In this document: in pieces, positions 34,845 to 42,508 of the stretch | Numbering within the stretch: the first letter of the stretch is position 1 | How the letters are laid out: the number at the start of each line of letters is the position of its first letter | From: Actinoallomurus soli | Lineage (GTDB): Bacteria; Actinomycetota; Actinomycetes; Streptosporangiales; Streptosporangiaceae | Length of the DNA: 64,000 nt | Assembly: GCF_024055715.1 (NCBI RefSeq) | Contig: NZ_JAMXMV010000003.1 | Span: 558,001-622,000 of the forward strand | Direction of reading: 5' to 3' | Notes under the pieces: generated by a model | The model's database searches: none | Seen by the model: the letters and a program-made list of their open reading frames with translations, nothing else | What the model was told of the DNA's origin: nothing | Made by a program: the position numbers and the translations under genes

Positions 34845-35979
34845 CCGGATCGAGACCTTCCTCGTCCCACCACGATGGCTGTTCTGCCGCGTCGAGACCG
34901 ACGACGGCCTCGTCGGCTGGGGCGAGCCCGTCGTCGAGGGGCGCGCGGAGGTCGTCCGCACCACGGTGGAACTCTTCGCCGAGTACCTGGTCGGCCGCGA
35001 TCCCATGCGCATCCAGGACCACTGGCAGGTGATGACCAAGGGCGGCTTCTACCACGGCGGCCCGGAGCTCTCCAGCGCCGTGGCCGGGCTGGACCAGGCC
35101 CTGTGGGACATCGCCGGGAAGTCGCTCGGCCTGCCGGTGCACGCCCTGCTCGGCGGCCATGTCCGCGACCGGGTCCGGATGTACTCCTGGGTCGGCGGCG
35201 ACGAGCCCGCGGAGCTCCGTGACGCGGTCCAGGAACAGATCGAGCACGGCTTCACCGCGGTGAAGATGAACGCCTCCGGCCGGTTCCCCTCCGCGGCCTC
35301 GCCGGCCGACACCCGGGCGGTGATCGAGCGCGCGGAGACGGTCCGCTCGGTCCTCGGGCCGGAGCGCGACATGGCCCTGGACTTCCACGGCCGGGTCAGC
35401 GTCGCCGACGCCAAGCGACTGCTCGTCGCGCTGGAGCCGCTGCATCCGCTGTTCGTCGAGGAGCCCGTGCTGCCCGAGCACGGCGGGCGGCTCGCCGAGG
35501 TCGTCGCGAGCAGCAGTGTGCCGGTCGCGTGCGGGGAGCGGCTCTACTCGCGGTCGGAGTTCCTGGGGCCGCTCCAGGCGGGCATCGCGGTGGCGCAGCC
35601 GGACCTGTCGCACGCCGGCGGCATCACCGAGGTCCGCCGGATCGCGGCGCTGGCCGAGACGTTCGACGTGCTGCTCGCCCCGCACTGCCCGCTCGGGCCG
35701 ATCGCGCTGGCGGCGAGCCTGCAGGTGGCGTTCACGACGCCGAACTTCCTGATCCAGGAGCAGAGCGCCGGCATCCACTACAACCAGGGCGCAGACCTGC
35801 TCGACTACATCACCGACCGCCGTCCGTTCGACTTCACGGGCGGTTACGCGTCGCTGCCCACCGGTCCCGGCCTCGGCGTCGAGATCGACGAGGCCAGCGT
35901 CCGGCGTGCCGACGAGAACGGCCACGCCTGGCGCAACCCGATCTGGCGCGACAAGGACGGAGCGTTCACCGCATGGTAG
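34834..35979 (+). CDS. dgoD: D-galactonate dehydratase
   Basis: The 381-residue enolase-superfamily enzyme dehydrates D-galactonate to 2-keto-3-deoxygalactonate. It resembles E. coli DgoD along its length: PPRWLFCRVETDDGLVGWGEP near the start (split from a longer match), FYHGGPELSSAVAGLDQALWD, YSWVGGD, LDFHGRVS (metal Asp and the catalytic His), FVEEPVLPE (metal Glu), ACGERLYSR (metal Glu), PDLSHAGGITE, APHCPLGPIALAA (second catalytic His) and GLGVEIDE. The GTG start at 34834 overlaps the regulator gene by 11 bases. This strong match fixes the pathway of the whole locus. Confidence 0.95.
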   Translation: MKIDRIETFLVPPRWLFCRVETDDGLVGWGEPVVEGRAEVVRTTVELFAEYLVGRDPMRIQDHWQVMTKGGFYHGGPELSSAVAGLDQALWDIAGKSLGLPVHALLGGHVRDRVRMYSWVGGDEPAELRDAVQEQIEHGFTAVKMNASGRFPSAASPADTRAVIERAETVRSVLGPERDMALDFHGRVSVADAKRLLVALEPLHPLFVEEPVLPEHGGRLAEVVASSSVPVACGERLYSRSEFLGPLQAGIAVAQPDLSHAGGITEVRRIAALAETFDVLLAPHCPLGPIALAASLQVAFTTPNFLIQEQSAGIHYNQGADLLDYITDRRPFDFTGGYASLPTGPGLGVEIDEASVRRADENGHAWRNPIWRDKDGAFTAW

Positions 35980-36611
35980 CCACCGACGAATTCCGATCGC
36001 TGCTCCGGCGCGACGGGCTGCTGGCGATCGTCCGCGGCACCGACCCCGAGGCGTGCGTCGCCTCGGTCCAGGTCCTTGCCGATGCGGGCGTCCGGCTGGT
36101 CGAGGTGTCCCTCACCGGCACCGACGCCGTGAAGGTCATCGAGCGGCTGGCGGCCGCCGGGCTCGGGATCACCCTCGGCGCCGGAACCGTGCTCACCGCG
36201 GCCGACGCCCGCCGGGTCCAGGACGCCGGCGCCGCGTTCGTCGTCACGCCCGGCGCCTCCCCCGGCGTCGCCGAGGCGGCCCGGCTCGGCCTGCCGGTCC
36301 TCGCGGGATGCCTCACCCCGAGCGAGGTGATCGCGGCGGACCAGGCCGGCCACATCGTCAAGCTGTTCCCCGCGTCGACGTACGGCCCGTCGTACCTGCG
36401 CGCGCTGCGCGACCCGCTGCCGCACACCGACGTCGTACCGGTCGGCGGGGTCGATGTGGACACCGCACGGGAGTACCTGTCCTGCGGGGCGATCGCCGTG
36501 GGCGCCGCGTCACCCCTGCTCGGCGACGCGCCGCACGGCGGAGACCTGACGGCGCTCGCCGCGCGGGCGGCGCGCTTCCGCACCGCGGTCGACAAGGCGC
36601 GCCGGCCATGA
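35973..36611 (+). CDS. dgoA: 2-dehydro-3-deoxy-6-phosphogalactonate aldolase (KDPG/KDPGal family)
   Basis: The 212-residue class I aldolase splits KDPGal into pyruvate and glyceraldehyde 3-phosphate. Family marks are LAIVRGTDPEA, LVEVSLTGTDAV (catalytic Glu), LGAGTVLTAADA, FVVTPGASPGV, GCLTPSEVIAA and HIVKLFPASTYGPSYL with the Schiff-base Lys. The ATG at 35973 overlaps the dgoD stop. Length is typical of a free-standing aldolase. Confidence 0.93.
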   Translation: MVATDEFRSLLRRDGLLAIVRGTDPEACVASVQVLADAGVRLVEVSLTGTDAVKVIERLAAAGLGITLGAGTVLTAADARRVQDAGAAFVVTPGASPGVAEAARLGLPVLAGCLTPSEVIAADQAGHIVKLFPASTYGPSYLRALRDPLPHTDVVPVGGVDVDTAREYLSCGAIAVGAASPLLGDAPHGGDLTALAARAARFRTAVDKARRP

Positions 36612-37555
36612 CCGACGTCCTCACCGTCGGCGAGACCATGGCCTCGATGCGCGCGGGCGCGCCCCTGCGGCTCGGCGGGCCGATGTCGCTGTCGGTCGCG
36701 GGCGCGGAGAGCAACGTCGCCATCGGCCTCGCCCGGCTCGGCCACGGCGTCGGCTGGGTGGGCGTCGTCGGCGCCGACGAGCTCGGCACGCTGGTACTCC
36801 GGACGCTGCGCGCCGAGGGCGTCACGCTGGAGGCGGCCCGGGTCGATCCGGACCGCCCTACGGGGGTGATGGTGGTCGAACGCCGCATCGGCGACCTCAG
36901 CAGCGTCATCTACCACCGCTCCGGGTCCGCCGGCTCGACCGTGTCCGCCGAGGACGTCGCGGCCGGCTTCCGCGTACCGCCGTCCTGGGTGCACCTGACC
37001 GGGATCACGCCGGCGCTCGGCGAGCGGGCACGGGGAGCCGTCGACGCCGCCGTCGCCCGGGCGCGCGACACCGGCGTACCGGTCAGTCTCGATGTGAACT
37101 TCCGGCGCCGGCTGTGGACGGAGAGCGCGGCCGCGGAGTGCCTGCGCCGGCTGGCGCCCCGGACGCGCCTGCTGATCGCCTCCGAGGACGAGCTGCACCT
37201 GGCCGCGCCGGCGGCCGCCCGTACCGAGGAGGACCGGGTCGCCGCATTGCTCGACGCCGGCGTCGACGAGGTCGTCATCAAGCGCGGAGCGCGCGGCGCG
37301 TCACTGTACGGCGCCGACGGCCGGGTCGACCGCCCGGCTCGTACGGTGCGGGTGGCCGACACGATCGGCGCGGGTGACGCGTTCGTCGCGGGGCTGCTGT
37401 CCGGGACGCTCGACGACCTCGACGTGCCCGCCCGGCTCGAGCGGGCGGTCGCCTGCGGGGCGTTCGCCGTGGCATCCACCGGCGACTGGGAGGGCCTGCC
37501 GACCCGCGCCGACCTGGCCCTGCTCGACCTCGAGGCCGGCACCGCCCAGCGATGA
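36608..37555 (+). CDS. PfkB-family sugar kinase (candidate 2-keto-3-deoxygalactonate kinase)
   Basis: The 315-residue ribokinase-fold enzyme has GGPMSLSVAGAESNVAIGLARLG near the start (split signature 1) and DTIGAGDAFVAGLL, the PfkB signature 2 with the catalytic-base Asp. Family members phosphorylate keto-deoxy sugar acids (KdgK) as well as fructose and ribose. Its place directly after dgoD and dgoA makes KDGal the expected substrate, although classical DgoK enzymes belong to a different fold. It is the last gene of the operon and overlaps the aldolase stop. Confidence 0.9.
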   Translation: MTDVLTVGETMASMRAGAPLRLGGPMSLSVAGAESNVAIGLARLGHGVGWVGVVGADELGTLVLRTLRAEGVTLEAARVDPDRPTGVMVVERRIGDLSSVIYHRSGSAGSTVSAEDVAAGFRVPPSWVHLTGITPALGERARGAVDAAVARARDTGVPVSLDVNFRRRLWTESAAAECLRRLAPRTRLLIASEDELHLAAPAAARTEEDRVAALLDAGVDEVVIKRGARGASLYGADGRVDRPARTVRVADTIGAGDAFVAGLLSGTLDDLDVPARLERAVACGAFAVASTGDWEGLPTRADLALLDLEAGTAQR

Positions 37556-37715
37556 CGAGCACATCGTCAGCCGTTCCCGGAACTCCGGCGGTTCCCGGCG
37601 TGACGTGTCGCCGTCGGCGTCCAGACCTTCCAACTCGAAGACCCGCCCCGAGGCCGCCTTCCCCCTGCACCGTGTCATGGCCACGGCAGCGGTTGAGAGC
37701 GACCACGACCTCGAG

Positions 37716-37967
37716 TCAGAAAGTGACGCCTCTTCCTCGGACCGTGGCGACGACGCGGGCGGAGACGACGAGGGAGAAGTTGACGAGCAGCACGTGCGGC
37801 TGATTGCTCCCCTGCTCGGCGACCAACAGCCGCGCCACCGCCCCATCCTGCATCCAGCCCACCAGCTGATCTTCCGTAGGGGGCTCGTCGTGGAGGAGCA
37901 GCTTCCAATCCGTGGTCTGTCCCACCACCCGCAGATGGAGCTCGGTCATGGGCTTGGAAACAGGCAT
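37716..37967 (-). CDS. Small hypothetical protein
   Basis: An 83-codon frame, alone between two gene groups on a stretch of about 480 bp. The alternating hydrophobic pattern (ELHLRVVGQTTDWKLLLHD, ARLLVAEQ, HVLLVNFSLVVSARV) looks like a small alpha/beta protein rather than noise. The ribosome site before ATG 37967 is weak (GGGG), and the ATG at 37949 is an alternative. I do not recognise the family. The remaining bases 37556-37715 and 37968-38035 hold nothing convincing. Confidence 0.5.
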   Translation of the reverse strand: MPVSKPMTELHLRVVGQTTDWKLLLHDEPPTEDQLVGWMQDGAVARLLVAEQGSNQPHVLLVNFSLVVSARVVATVRGRGVTF

Positions 37968-38035
37968 CTCAACCCCGCAGTCGCCGCTGAGAACAGTCTA
38001 TGACCTGGGGCGCGGCGGCCTGTCCCGTGAACGTC

Positions 38036-39448
38036 TTAGGCGCCGGCGGTGCGAGTCACCGCGGGGCGCGGGGAGCGGCGGTTCCGCGGGCGGCGACGCC
38101 CCGGCACCGAGCCGCCGTCTCGGGAGCCTGCGGTGGCCGGAGAGGGCAGGGTCACGGGGATGCCGGAGGGCGTGCGGGCACCGGTGATGCGACTGAGTTC
38201 GGCATCGCCGGACCGCACGCGCGTCGATTGCGGCGTGATGCCCGCGGTGGCCATCAGCCGGTCCATGTCGCGGCGCTGGCCGGGCAGGACCAACGTGACC
38301 ACGGTGCCGGATTCGCCGGCGCGGGCGGTGCGGCCGCCCCGGTGCAGGTAGTCCTTGTGGTCGTTGGGCGGATCGACGTTGACGACCAGATCCAGTCCGT
38401 CGATGTGGATGCCGCGCGCGGCGACGTTGGTGGCGACGAGTACGGTGACGTCTCCGGTGCGGAACTGCTCCAGCGTGCGATTACGCTGCGGCTGGGACTT
38501 ACCGCCGTGCAGCGCCGCGGCGCGTACACCTCCGCTGAGGAGCTTGCGGGTCAGCCGGTCCGCGGCGTGCTTCATGTCGACGAACATGATGACGCGGCCA
38601 TCGCGGGCGGCGATGTGTGCGGTCGTGTCGTGCTTGTCCGCCTCCGTGACGTGCAGCAGGTGGTGCTCCATGGTGGTCACCGCCCCCGCCGACGGGTCGA
38701 CCGAGTGGGTCACCGGATCGGTGAGGAAGCGGCGGACCAGACGGTCGACGTTGCGGTCAAGGGTCGCGGAGAACAACATCCGCTGACCTCCCGGGGCCAC
38801 CTGTTCCAGCAGCGCGGTGACCTGCGGCAGGAAACCCATGTCGGCCATTTGATCCGCCTCGTCCAAGACGGTGATGCGTACGTGGTCCAGGCGGCAGGCG
38901 CCTCGGTTGATCAGATCCGCGAGCCGACCCGGAGTGGCGACCAGGATCTCCGCTCCCCGGTTGAGAGCGGCGGCCTGCCGTGAGATCGATACGCCCCCGA
39001 CGACGGTGGCCGATCGAAGGTCGACGGACCTGGCGTAGGGGGTGAGGGCTTCGGTGACCTGCTGGGCCAGTTCCCGGGTGGGGACGAGCACCAAGGCCAG
39101 CGGCCTACGCGGCTCAGCGCGCCGACCGGCGCTTCGAGCGAGCATCGCCAGCCCGAACGCGAGGGTCTTTCCGGAGCCGGTACGGCCGCGGCCGAGGACA
39201 TCGCGGCCGTTCAGGGCGTCCGGAAGGGTCGCGGCCTGGATGGGGAACGGTTCCGTCACGCCTTGCCGGGTCAATGTGGACAGCAGGGCCGCCGGCATCT
39301 CCAGCTCGGCGAACGACGCGGCCGGAGGGAGGGGCGGCGTCGAGCTCACGGTGCGCGCGAAGTCGCTCTGCCGGGCGGCCGGTCGACGCGGAGCCCCGGT
39401 ACGGGAGTGCGGGGAGCGACTGTGGGACGGGCGGGTGTAATGGGTCAT
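38036..39448 (-). CDS. DEAD-box RNA helicase
   Basis: The 470-residue protein has all superfamily 2 helicase motifs in order: Q motif (FPIQ), GRGRTGSGKT, PTRELAQQV, ATPGRL, VLDEADQM (DEAD), LFSATL, ARGIHIDGLDLVVN and HRGGRTARAG. The first 45 and last 50 residues are basic, Arg/Pro/Ser-rich tails that may bind RNA. It probably unwinds structured RNA during cold growth, since it lies downstream of a cold-shock gene on the same strand. The ATG at 39448 has AGGAAGG six bases upstream, but that site is locked in a hairpin (see 39452-39488), so translation is likely regulated. Confidence 0.93.
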   Translation of the reverse strand: MTHYTRPSHSRSPHSRTGAPRRPAARQSDFARTVSSTPPLPPAASFAELEMPAALLSTLTRQGVTEPFPIQAATLPDALNGRDVLGRGRTGSGKTLAFGLAMLARSAGRRAEPRRPLALVLVPTRELAQQVTEALTPYARSVDLRSATVVGGVSISRQAAALNRGAEILVATPGRLADLINRGACRLDHVRITVLDEADQMADMGFLPQVTALLEQVAPGGQRMLFSATLDRNVDRLVRRFLTDPVTHSVDPSAGAVTTMEHHLLHVTEADKHDTTAHIAARDGRVIMFVDMKHAADRLTRKLLSGGVRAAALHGGKSQPQRNRTLEQFRTGDVTVLVATNVAARGIHIDGLDLVVNVDPPNDHKDYLHRGGRTARAGESGTVVTLVLPGQRRDMDRLMATAGITPQSTRVRSGDAELSRITGARTPSGIPVTLPSPATAGSRDGGSVPGRRRPRNRRSPRPAVTRTAGA

Positions 39449-39451
39449 GCT

Positions 39452-39488
39452 GAACCTTCCTGAAAGCGGCACGTTTCGAGGAAGGCTC
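39452..39488 (-). promoter_or_regulatory. Shine-Dalgarno-sequestering hairpin before the DEAD-box helicase
   Basis: In the mRNA a 10-bp stem (39488-39479 with 39461-39452, one G-U pair) pairs CCTTCCT with the ribosome site AGGAAGG. A one-base bulge and an inner GAAA/TTTC stem with an 8-base loop continue it. The start codon is four bases below the stem. It could be a temperature- or helicase-responsive switch. Confidence 0.65.
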
Positions 39489-39741
39489 CTCAGCCCCTGG
39501 CCTGAAGCAATCGCAAGAACGAACCAAAGTGAGCCGCGATGCAGCGCCGAAGCCGAAGAGGCGCGGGCGTCAAGACGGCCGATGCCCCTCGCGGAAGGGC
39601 GGCTGAGGGCCGAACTCAGATCGAGCTGCACACCGGCCGGCGGCCGGGGACAGGGGGCCGTGCGGCGGATCTCCGCCAAGGGCCGCACCCTGGAACGGCA
39701 ACCGTCGTTACCGTGGGAAACGAAGAAATCAAGACCGGTGA

Positions 39742-39772
39742 GCAGGGCCCGAACTTCACGTACGGGCCCTGC
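39742..39772 (-). terminator. Hairpin downstream of cspA
   Basis: A perfect 10-bp stem (39742-39751 with 39763-39772) with an 11-base loop lies 16 bases after the cspA stop. It probably ends or attenuates cspA transcription and leaves some read-through into the helicase gene. The rest of 39489-39741 shows no gene. Confidence 0.7.
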
Positions 39773-39788
39773 GACACACCGCGTTACC

Positions 39789-39992
39789 TCAGGCGGGAAC
39801 GATGTTCTCCGCCTGGAGGCCCTTCTGGCCCTGCGTGATGTCGAACTGGACCTTCTGGCCCTCCTGCAGCTCACGGAAGCCCTGAGCCGCGATGTTGGAG
39901 TAGTGGGCGAAGACGTCGGCGCCGCCGCCGTCCTGCTCGATGAAGCCGAAGCCCTTTTCTGCGTTGAACCACTTCACGGTGCCGGTAGCCAT
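39789..39992 (-). CDS. Cold-shock protein (CspA family)
   Basis: The 67-residue protein is a complete single cold-shock domain: [15 protein letters not shown] (RNP1), DVFAHYSNI (RNP2) and [17 protein letters not shown]. It binds single-stranded nucleic acids and melts RNA structure. GGAAGG lies eight bases before the ATG. A hairpin with a T-tract sits about 85 bases upstream in its leader, and a DEAD-box helicase follows on the same strand, the usual partner in cold adaptation. Confidence 0.96.
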   Translation of the reverse strand: MATGTVKWFNAEKGFGFIEQDGGGADVFAHYSNIAAQGFRELQEGQKVQFDITQGQKGLQAENIVPA

Positions 39993-40076
39993 AGCCGTTT
40001 CCTTCCGGGGTCTTGACGGAGCCCGCACCTTGCGAGCCTCGCGTCGCCGTAATGACCCCACCCGGATGACTCCGGT

Positions 40077-40115
40077 GAAACAAAAATGCGCCTGAGGTTA
40101 GAACCAGCAGGCGCA
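40077..40115 (-). terminator. Intrinsic-terminator-like hairpin in the cspA leader
   Basis: Read on the minus strand, TGCGCCTG pairs with CAGGCGCA (40115-40108 with 40094-40087), with a 13-base loop holding a smaller GGTT/AACC stem, followed at once by TTTTTGTTT. No gene ends here: the upstream operon already has its own terminator at 40261-40292. It may be an attenuator for cspA. The remainder of 39993-40260 shows no gene. Confidence 0.6.
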
Positions 40116-40260
40116 CATAAGTTTATGGGAACCACAACTGCAACACCGCTACCGTACCACCGATAGATGAAGCGAGCAACCTGGCCGGCCACCTCCGTGC
40201 CTCCGGCCGTCCTCCTGTCCTATCGAGGACGTGCACGGCATCGTGGTCCTGGGCACGGTC

Positions 40261-40292
40261 GGTGGTCCCCGGACGACGATCCGGGGACCACC
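40261..40292 (-). terminator. Strong terminator of the giant-gene operon
   Basis: A perfect 13-bp stem (40261-40273 with 40280-40292) with a 6-base loop lies 67 bases after the stop of the last operon gene. Confidence 0.8.
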
Positions 40293-40359
40293 ATGCGTTC
40301 AGGACAAAAGGCGACGTGCCCGCCCCTCAACGACTCGTTTCCTCACCACCGGCCCGACG

Positions 40360-41502
40360 TCAGTGGCCGAAGCGGAACCAGTTGATGTTGATGAAGTCCC
40401 AGAGCTGGTTGCTCACGTACGAGAAGTACACGTCGTGCACTCCCGTGACCCCGCTCACACCGACCGAGATCGTCGACCAGTTCTGCCACCACCCGGTCTT
40501 GACGTTGTAGAGGGTGGCGACGGGCGCGTTCCCCGGATCGTCCAGCCGCACCTCGACCCGGCCGTATCCGTCGTCCTGAGCGCTCGCGACGCGGGCGTAG
40601 AGCTGCGTCGCGGGCGTGGATCCGAAATCGATGTTCTTGTACAGCGCCCAGTCACCGCTGGCGGCTGAAGCGGTGTCCTTGCCGCCGCCGACGTCGGTCG
40701 AGGTCTCGGTGCTCAGGTGCTTCGACTTCCGGGCGAACGACTCGGCCTGGATCGTGCGGTAGGCGTCGCGTCCGCTCCGCGCGGGCGCATTCCCACCGGA
40801 CCTGGGGCTCTTGGCCGGACGCACGCTCCGGACGAAGCGACGGGTCGGCGAGGGTGTCGCCGCCGGCGGTAGTGACGCGGTCGGCGATGCCTCCGGCGTC
40901 GGCGGCAGGACGATGTAGGGCGCCGTCTCGCCGCCCTGCTGCGCGGCCACCTCGGCGAGAGTCATCCGTTTCGGAGACGACGATCGCGTCGCGCCCGTCC
41001 TCTTGGCGGCATGGACCCTGCCGCCGACGTCGGCCGCGTTGATGCCGGCGTCGGCGCGCGGCGAGGCCGGGGGCTGCCGGCCGGTCACCAGGGGCTGGGT
41101 GGACGCGGGCGGTGTCGTCTTGTTCTTCGATCCCTTCGTGCCCGGGGCGACGGGCTGCCGGCCGGCGTTGCCCGGAGCCGACGGTCCCGGGCCGGGCGCC
41201 ACCGGGTTCATCGTCACGCCGACGGTCGACCCCGACGGTTGCACAGCCGGGTTCGCACGGCCGTTCTGTGCGGCCAGGGCCAGCTGACGCGTGTGCTCGG
41301 AGGCAGCCTGCTTGTGACGGTACGAGACCATCGCGCCGATGCCGAAGGCCGCCCCGGCGACCAGGACCAACGCGGCCCCGCCCGCCAGGACTCGCGAACC
41401 GACCTGCGGCTGCGACTTCGGCTGCCACGCGGTCCGGGTGAAGGCGTTGACGAGGTCCGCGCGCTCCTGGCGCCGACGTTCGTTCTCGTTCAGGTCGCTC
41501 AA
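40360..41502 (-). CDS. Membrane-anchored protein with C-terminal CBM6-like carbohydrate-binding domain
   Basis: The 380-residue protein starts at a TTG at 41502 with GAGGAG eight bases upstream. A cytosolic N-terminus (RADLVNAFTRTAWQP) precedes one membrane helix (AGGAALVLVAGAAFGIGAMV), so the rest should be outside. A long Pro/Thr/Ser linker of about 170 residues leads to a beta-sandwich of about 135 residues (IQAESFARKS ... VGGGKDTASAASGDWALYKNIDF ... DVYFSYVSN) matching CBM family 6. The N-terminal 30 residues and helix resemble those of the ricin-B gene just upstream, so the two anchors are paralogous. They probably display lectins at the cell surface together with the giant protein. Confidence 0.8.
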   Translation of the reverse strand: MSDLNENERRRQERADLVNAFTRTAWQPKSQPQVGSRVLAGGAALVLVAGAAFGIGAMVSYRHKQAASEHTRQLALAAQNGRANPAVQPSGSTVGVTMNPVAPGPGPSAPGNAGRQPVAPGTKGSKNKTTPPASTQPLVTGRQPPASPRADAGINAADVGGRVHAAKRTGATRSSSPKRMTLAEVAAQQGGETAPYIVLPPTPEASPTASLPPAATPSPTRRFVRSVRPAKSPRSGGNAPARSGRDAYRTIQAESFARKSKHLSTETSTDVGGGKDTASAASGDWALYKNIDFGSTPATQLYARVASAQDDGYGRVEVRLDDPGNAPVATLYNVKTGWWQNWSTISVGVSGVTGVHDVYFSYVSNQLWDFININWFRFGH

Positions 41503-41567
41503 CTGCTGTACTCCTCAATGTGCTGGAGCGGATTCGTTTCCGGCGCATCGCCGCAGCGGGCGTGGCG

Positions 41568-42485
41568 TCACCTCATGAAGGTCCAGAGGTGGTCGTCCTG
41601 GAGGCTGCACGGGTAGATCGTGAGATTGGCGTTCGGGCCTCCGGATCCGTGCAGGCCGGAGACGTCGAGGCATCGGTGGCCCGGAGAGGAGAAGGAACGG
41701 ATCCAGAACTTCCCGGGCGCCTTCTTGTCGAGGTACCACATCTGGTTGTCGACGCCGCCCGGCTTGCAGTAGTACTCCACGACGCCGGCCACGGACACGG
41801 AGCCCTCACCGGGCAGGTCCATGCAAAGGCCGTCCTTGGAGTTGCGAATGGTGAACAGGTCGGCGCCGTTCGGTCCGAGGCCCTTCTGACCCACCACCAG
41901 ATCCCAGCGCTGGTTGTCGACGTCGGGCTCGACGCAGGGGAACTGATTCACCGAGCCGTTCAGCGACCCGTAACCGGACCCGGGCAGGTCGGCGCACATC
42001 CCGGTCATGACGTTGTGGATCAGCACGTGGGCGACCGACGAGAACCGGGGGCCCTGCGGCAGCCCGGACCGCGACGACCGGCCCGCGGCCGAGACCCTTC
42101 CGCGAGAGCTCTTGTGCCGGGCCGCGGTGGTGCCGACAGGTGCCGAGCCGGGCTGTTCGGCCGTCGGCGGCTTGTGCGCGGCCGGGGTCGGCAACGGGGT
42201 CGGGGTCAGCGTCGGGACCTGCGTGACCACGGGGGACTGCGTCGCGCCGGGACCGGTCATCGCCGCCATCCGCGTCCGCTGCTCGGCCGCCGTCTTGGAG
42301 TGGTGCGAGGTCACCGCTCCGATGGCGAACGCCCCGCCGGCGACGGCGATCAGCGCGACCCCGCCCGCCAGGATCCGCGGGACTGCATTGGGCCGTTCGC
42401 TGGGCTGCCAGGCGCGGCGGCTGAAGGCCTTGACAAGGTCGGCGCGTTGCCGGCGCTGCCGTTCGGGCGTGTTCTGGTCGTCCAT
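41568..42485 (-). CDS. Membrane-anchored protein with ricin-B (beta-trefoil) lectin domain
   Basis: The 305-residue protein has a cytosolic stretch (RADLVKAFSRRAWQP), one membrane helix (AGGVALIAVAGGAFAIGAV), a Pro/Thr-rich linker of about 90 residues and a C-terminal ricin-type beta-trefoil. Its three lobes can be seen by their QxW-like ends: NQRWDLVV, NQMWYLD and DHLWTFMR, with paired cysteines. AAGGAAG lies before the ATG at 42485. It begins 23 bases after the giant gene stop, so it belongs to that operon. Binding of cell-wall or host glycans is likely. No enzyme domain is present. Confidence 0.85.
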   Translation of the reverse strand: MDDQNTPERQRRQRADLVKAFSRRAWQPSERPNAVPRILAGGVALIAVAGGAFAIGAVTSHHSKTAAEQRTRMAAMTGPGATQSPVVTQVPTLTPTPLPTPAAHKPPTAEQPGSAPVGTTAARHKSSRGRVSAAGRSSRSGLPQGPRFSSVAHVLIHNVMTGMCADLPGSGYGSLNGSVNQFPCVEPDVDNQRWDLVVGQKGLGPNGADLFTIRNSKDGLCMDLPGEGSVSVAGVVEYYCKPGGVDNQMWYLDKKAPGKFWIRSFSSPGHRCLDVSGLHGSGGPNANLTIYPCSLQDDHLWTFMR

Positions 42486-42508
42486 GTGTGCTTCCTTGAC
42501 TTGTTAAT

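Noticed and set aside
40077-40115. Ordinary terminator for the lectin gene at 40360
   Set aside because: A strong terminator already lies at 40261-40292, closer to that gene; the second hairpin is better placed as a cspA leader element, though a backup terminator remains possible.
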